DNA of 6,957 nucleotides from Bacteroidia bacterium (GTDB lineage: Bacteria > Bacteroidota > Bacteroidia > AKYH767-A > OLB10): contig JANWID010000219.1 of NCBI GenBank assembly GCA_025450095.1, positions 1-6,957 on the forward strand, read 5' to 3'. A program made the position numbers and the translations under genes. How positions within the stretch are numbered: the first letter of the stretch is position 1; each line of letters opens with the position of its first letter. This document shows positions 5,699 through 6,957 of this stretch, piece by piece. Under the pieces are notes generated by a model. It was not told the DNA's origin. It did no database searches and saw only the letters and a program-made list of their open reading frames with translations.

Positions 5699-6957
5699 AT
5701 GAATCCTCATAGGCTGGATTCAACATGTTACTTACCTGGATTCCTGGTCATCTTAATGATGTTACTGGGAAGTGTATTTGCTAGAGGCCAGGCACCGGTT
5801 GCTGACTTCACGGTTAACCAACAATCGGGATGCATCCCACTTACAGTTCAATTCACCAACACCTCAATCAATGCCACTTCATGGTACTGGGATTTCGGCA
5901 ATGGGAATTTCTCCTCAGCACAGAACCCGGTGAATATGTACCTGGGAACAGGTGCCTTCACAGTCAAACTTGTCGCATACAATGCATCCGGACAAGCCGA
6001 TTCACTTATCCGCAACGGTTATATTCAGGCAGCAACACCTCCTGTAGTTGATTTCAGTGCTTCGGTCCAAACCATGTGCCTGGGCGCTGGTTCGATTCCA
6101 TTTACCAACCTTTCGACAGGTTACGACTCAGTAGTATGGGACTTCGGCGACGGAGTGACTTCATCGCTATTAAATCCTGCTCACATTTATGCAGTTGCTG
6201 GAACGTACACAGTGACCCTGATCGCATTCAACACCGCGCTTGGCTGCAGTTCATCACATTCAAAACCCGCATACATTCAAATTCTGAGCAATGCTGGAGC
6301 TTCCATATCCGCAAATATCACATCATTTTGTTTTTCCAACACGCCTGTAGTCTTCACACCTTCCGCCAGCAATGCAGTTTCATGGCAATGGAATTTCGGC
6401 GACGGAACTAGTTCAAACCTGCAAAATCCTTCGCATACCTATAGTCAGCCCGGGTTGTACACAGTTACACTTGTCACTACAAACCAACTGGGTTGTACCG
6501 ATACGGTTACCGAATCCGATTATATTGAAGTGCTTGATAACCCTGTCCCGTTAATTTCTTCTAACGGTCCTCTTAGCGGATGTGCGGTTTTTGCCACAAC
6601 ATTATATTCATCAACTCCCGGTATCAGTAATTGCTTTTGGGATTTTGGTGATACAACCACTTCAACACTCCAGGTTGCAGGACATTCCTACGTGAATCCC
6701 GGAAACTTTACGGTAACGCTTACGGCTTCCTACCAGAACGGGTGTGTAAACACTGCAACTGCATCGGTCCAGGTAAGCCCGGTACCACAAACGTATTATA
6801 CATTCACACCATTGATAGGGTGTGCTCCATTAAATGTCCTGTTTTCAGGGCAGCCCCAGGGAGCTTCTTATTCTTACTTGTGGGATTTTGGTGATGGAAC
6901 TACATCAACAGCTGCAAACCCGAATCACATTTATACACAGTCGGGTAATTACCAGAC
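5699..6957 (+). CDS. Large secreted multi-PKD-domain protein, 3' end outside window
   Basis: The frame starting at ATG 5699 stays open through the last base (419 complete codons), so the gene continues to the right. Residues 1-31 are a Sec signal peptide: MNPHR, a hydrophobic core FLVILMMLLGSVFA, cleavage probably after RGQ or at FA|R. Five PKD (polycystic kidney disease, Ig-like beta-sandwich) domains follow in tandem, each marked by the W-x-F-G-D-G core: WDFGNG (W64), WDFGDG (W147), WNFGDG (W231), WDFGDT (W314) and WDFGDG (W395), spaced 81-84 residues. Each ends with a G-x-(Y/F)-T-V-x-L strand (for example GTYTVTLIA), except the last, which is cut by the window edge. Domains have a cysteine near their start (SGCIPLTVQF, IGCAPLNVLF) and domains 2-4 one near their end (LGC, NGC), suggesting internal disulfides. 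Such Bacteroidetes proteins are usually long, surface-exposed adhesin-like or matrix proteins ending in a T9SS tail, which would lie beyond this window. Upstream sequence shows no Shine-Dalgarno. Confidence 0.92.
   Translation, partial: MNPHRLDSTCYLPGFLVILMMLLGSVFARGQAPVADFTVNQQSGCIPLTVQFTNTSINATSWYWDFGNGNFSSAQNPVNMYLGTGAFTVKLVAYNASGQADSLIRNGYIQAATPPVVDFSASVQTMCLGAGSIPFTNLSTGYDSVVWDFGDGVTSSLLNPAHIYAVAGTYTVTLIAFNTALGCSSSHSKPAYIQILSNAGASISANITSFCFSNTPVVFTPSASNAVSWQWNFGDGTSSNLQNPSHTYSQPGLYTVTLVTTNQLGCTDTVTESDYIEVLDNPVPLISSNGPLSGCAVFATTLYSSTPGISNCFWDFGDTTTSTLQVAGHSYVNPGNFTVTLTASYQNGCVNTATASVQVSPVPQTYYTFTPLIGCAPLNVLFSGQPQGASYSYLWDFGDGTTSTAANPNHIYTQSGNYQ
5802..6957 (+). repeat. Tandem PKD-domain coding repeats (five visible)
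   Basis: The array of PKD modules has a period of about 245-252 bp; core tryptophan codons lie at 5888, 6137, 6389, 6638 and 6881. Modules are recognisable at protein level but well diverged at DNA level, so this is not a recent expansion. The fifth module is cut by the window edge. Confidence 0.85.

Noticed and set aside
5830..6554. Three plus-strand open frames (5830-6051, 6076-6411, 6372-6554)
   Set aside because: All lie in another frame inside the PKD gene, whose own frame is open from 5699 to the window end with five clear PKD domains.

Overview
The window looks like a piece of a Bacteroidota (Bacteroidetes) chromosome. Two proteins carry C-terminal tails of the type IX secretion (T9SS) type A kind. 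The visible promoter-like sites fit the Bacteroidetes TTTG / TAnnTTTG pattern rather than the sigma-70 pattern. Start codons lack Shine-Dalgarno sequences and several starts are GTG. The large exported proteins (FG-GAP/UnbV and PKD repeats) are also typical of free-living members of this phylum. No rRNA, tRNA, CRISPR array, transposase or phage gene was seen.

Layout: (1) 1-192 is the last 63 codons of a gene entering from the left, which make up most of a T9SS sorting tail; a very strong rho-independent terminator follows. (2) 312-2442 is a compact two-gene unit: a family-4 glycosyltransferase, then, 19 nt later, an FkbM-type SAM-dependent methyltransferase, closed by a probable terminator. 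Sampled 60-base stretches are about 32% G+C, clearly more AT-rich than the genes to the right (about 40-48%). (3) 2686-4431 encodes a secreted protein with seven calcium-site FG-GAP/VCBS repeats (probably one seven-bladed beta-propeller), an ASPIC/UnbV domain and a T9SS tail; a good Bacteroidetes promoter lies just before it. (4) 4525-5310, on the minus strand, encodes a periplasm-targeted TPR protein resembling the RMDN (regulator of microtubule dynamics) family. (5) 5311-5698 is a 388-bp divergent intergenic region with short palindromes and a perfect 9-bp tandem repeat. (6) 5699-6957 is the start of a large secreted protein made of tandem PKD domains, still open at the right edge.

The genes do not form one obvious pathway. 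At least three of the six encode exported proteins, and the partial first gene, with its T9SS tail, almost certainly does too. The glycosyltransferase/methyltransferase pair belongs to surface glycan synthesis. T9SS cargo in this phylum is often anchored to a surface lipopolysaccharide, so a link between the glycan pair and the neighbouring cargo genes is conceivable, but nothing in the sequence proves it. I did not find a clearly new biological system. The most useful second looks are the RMDN-like protein, the closed seven-repeat propeller, the AT-rich glycan cassette and its undecided start codon, and the structured leader before the PKD gene.
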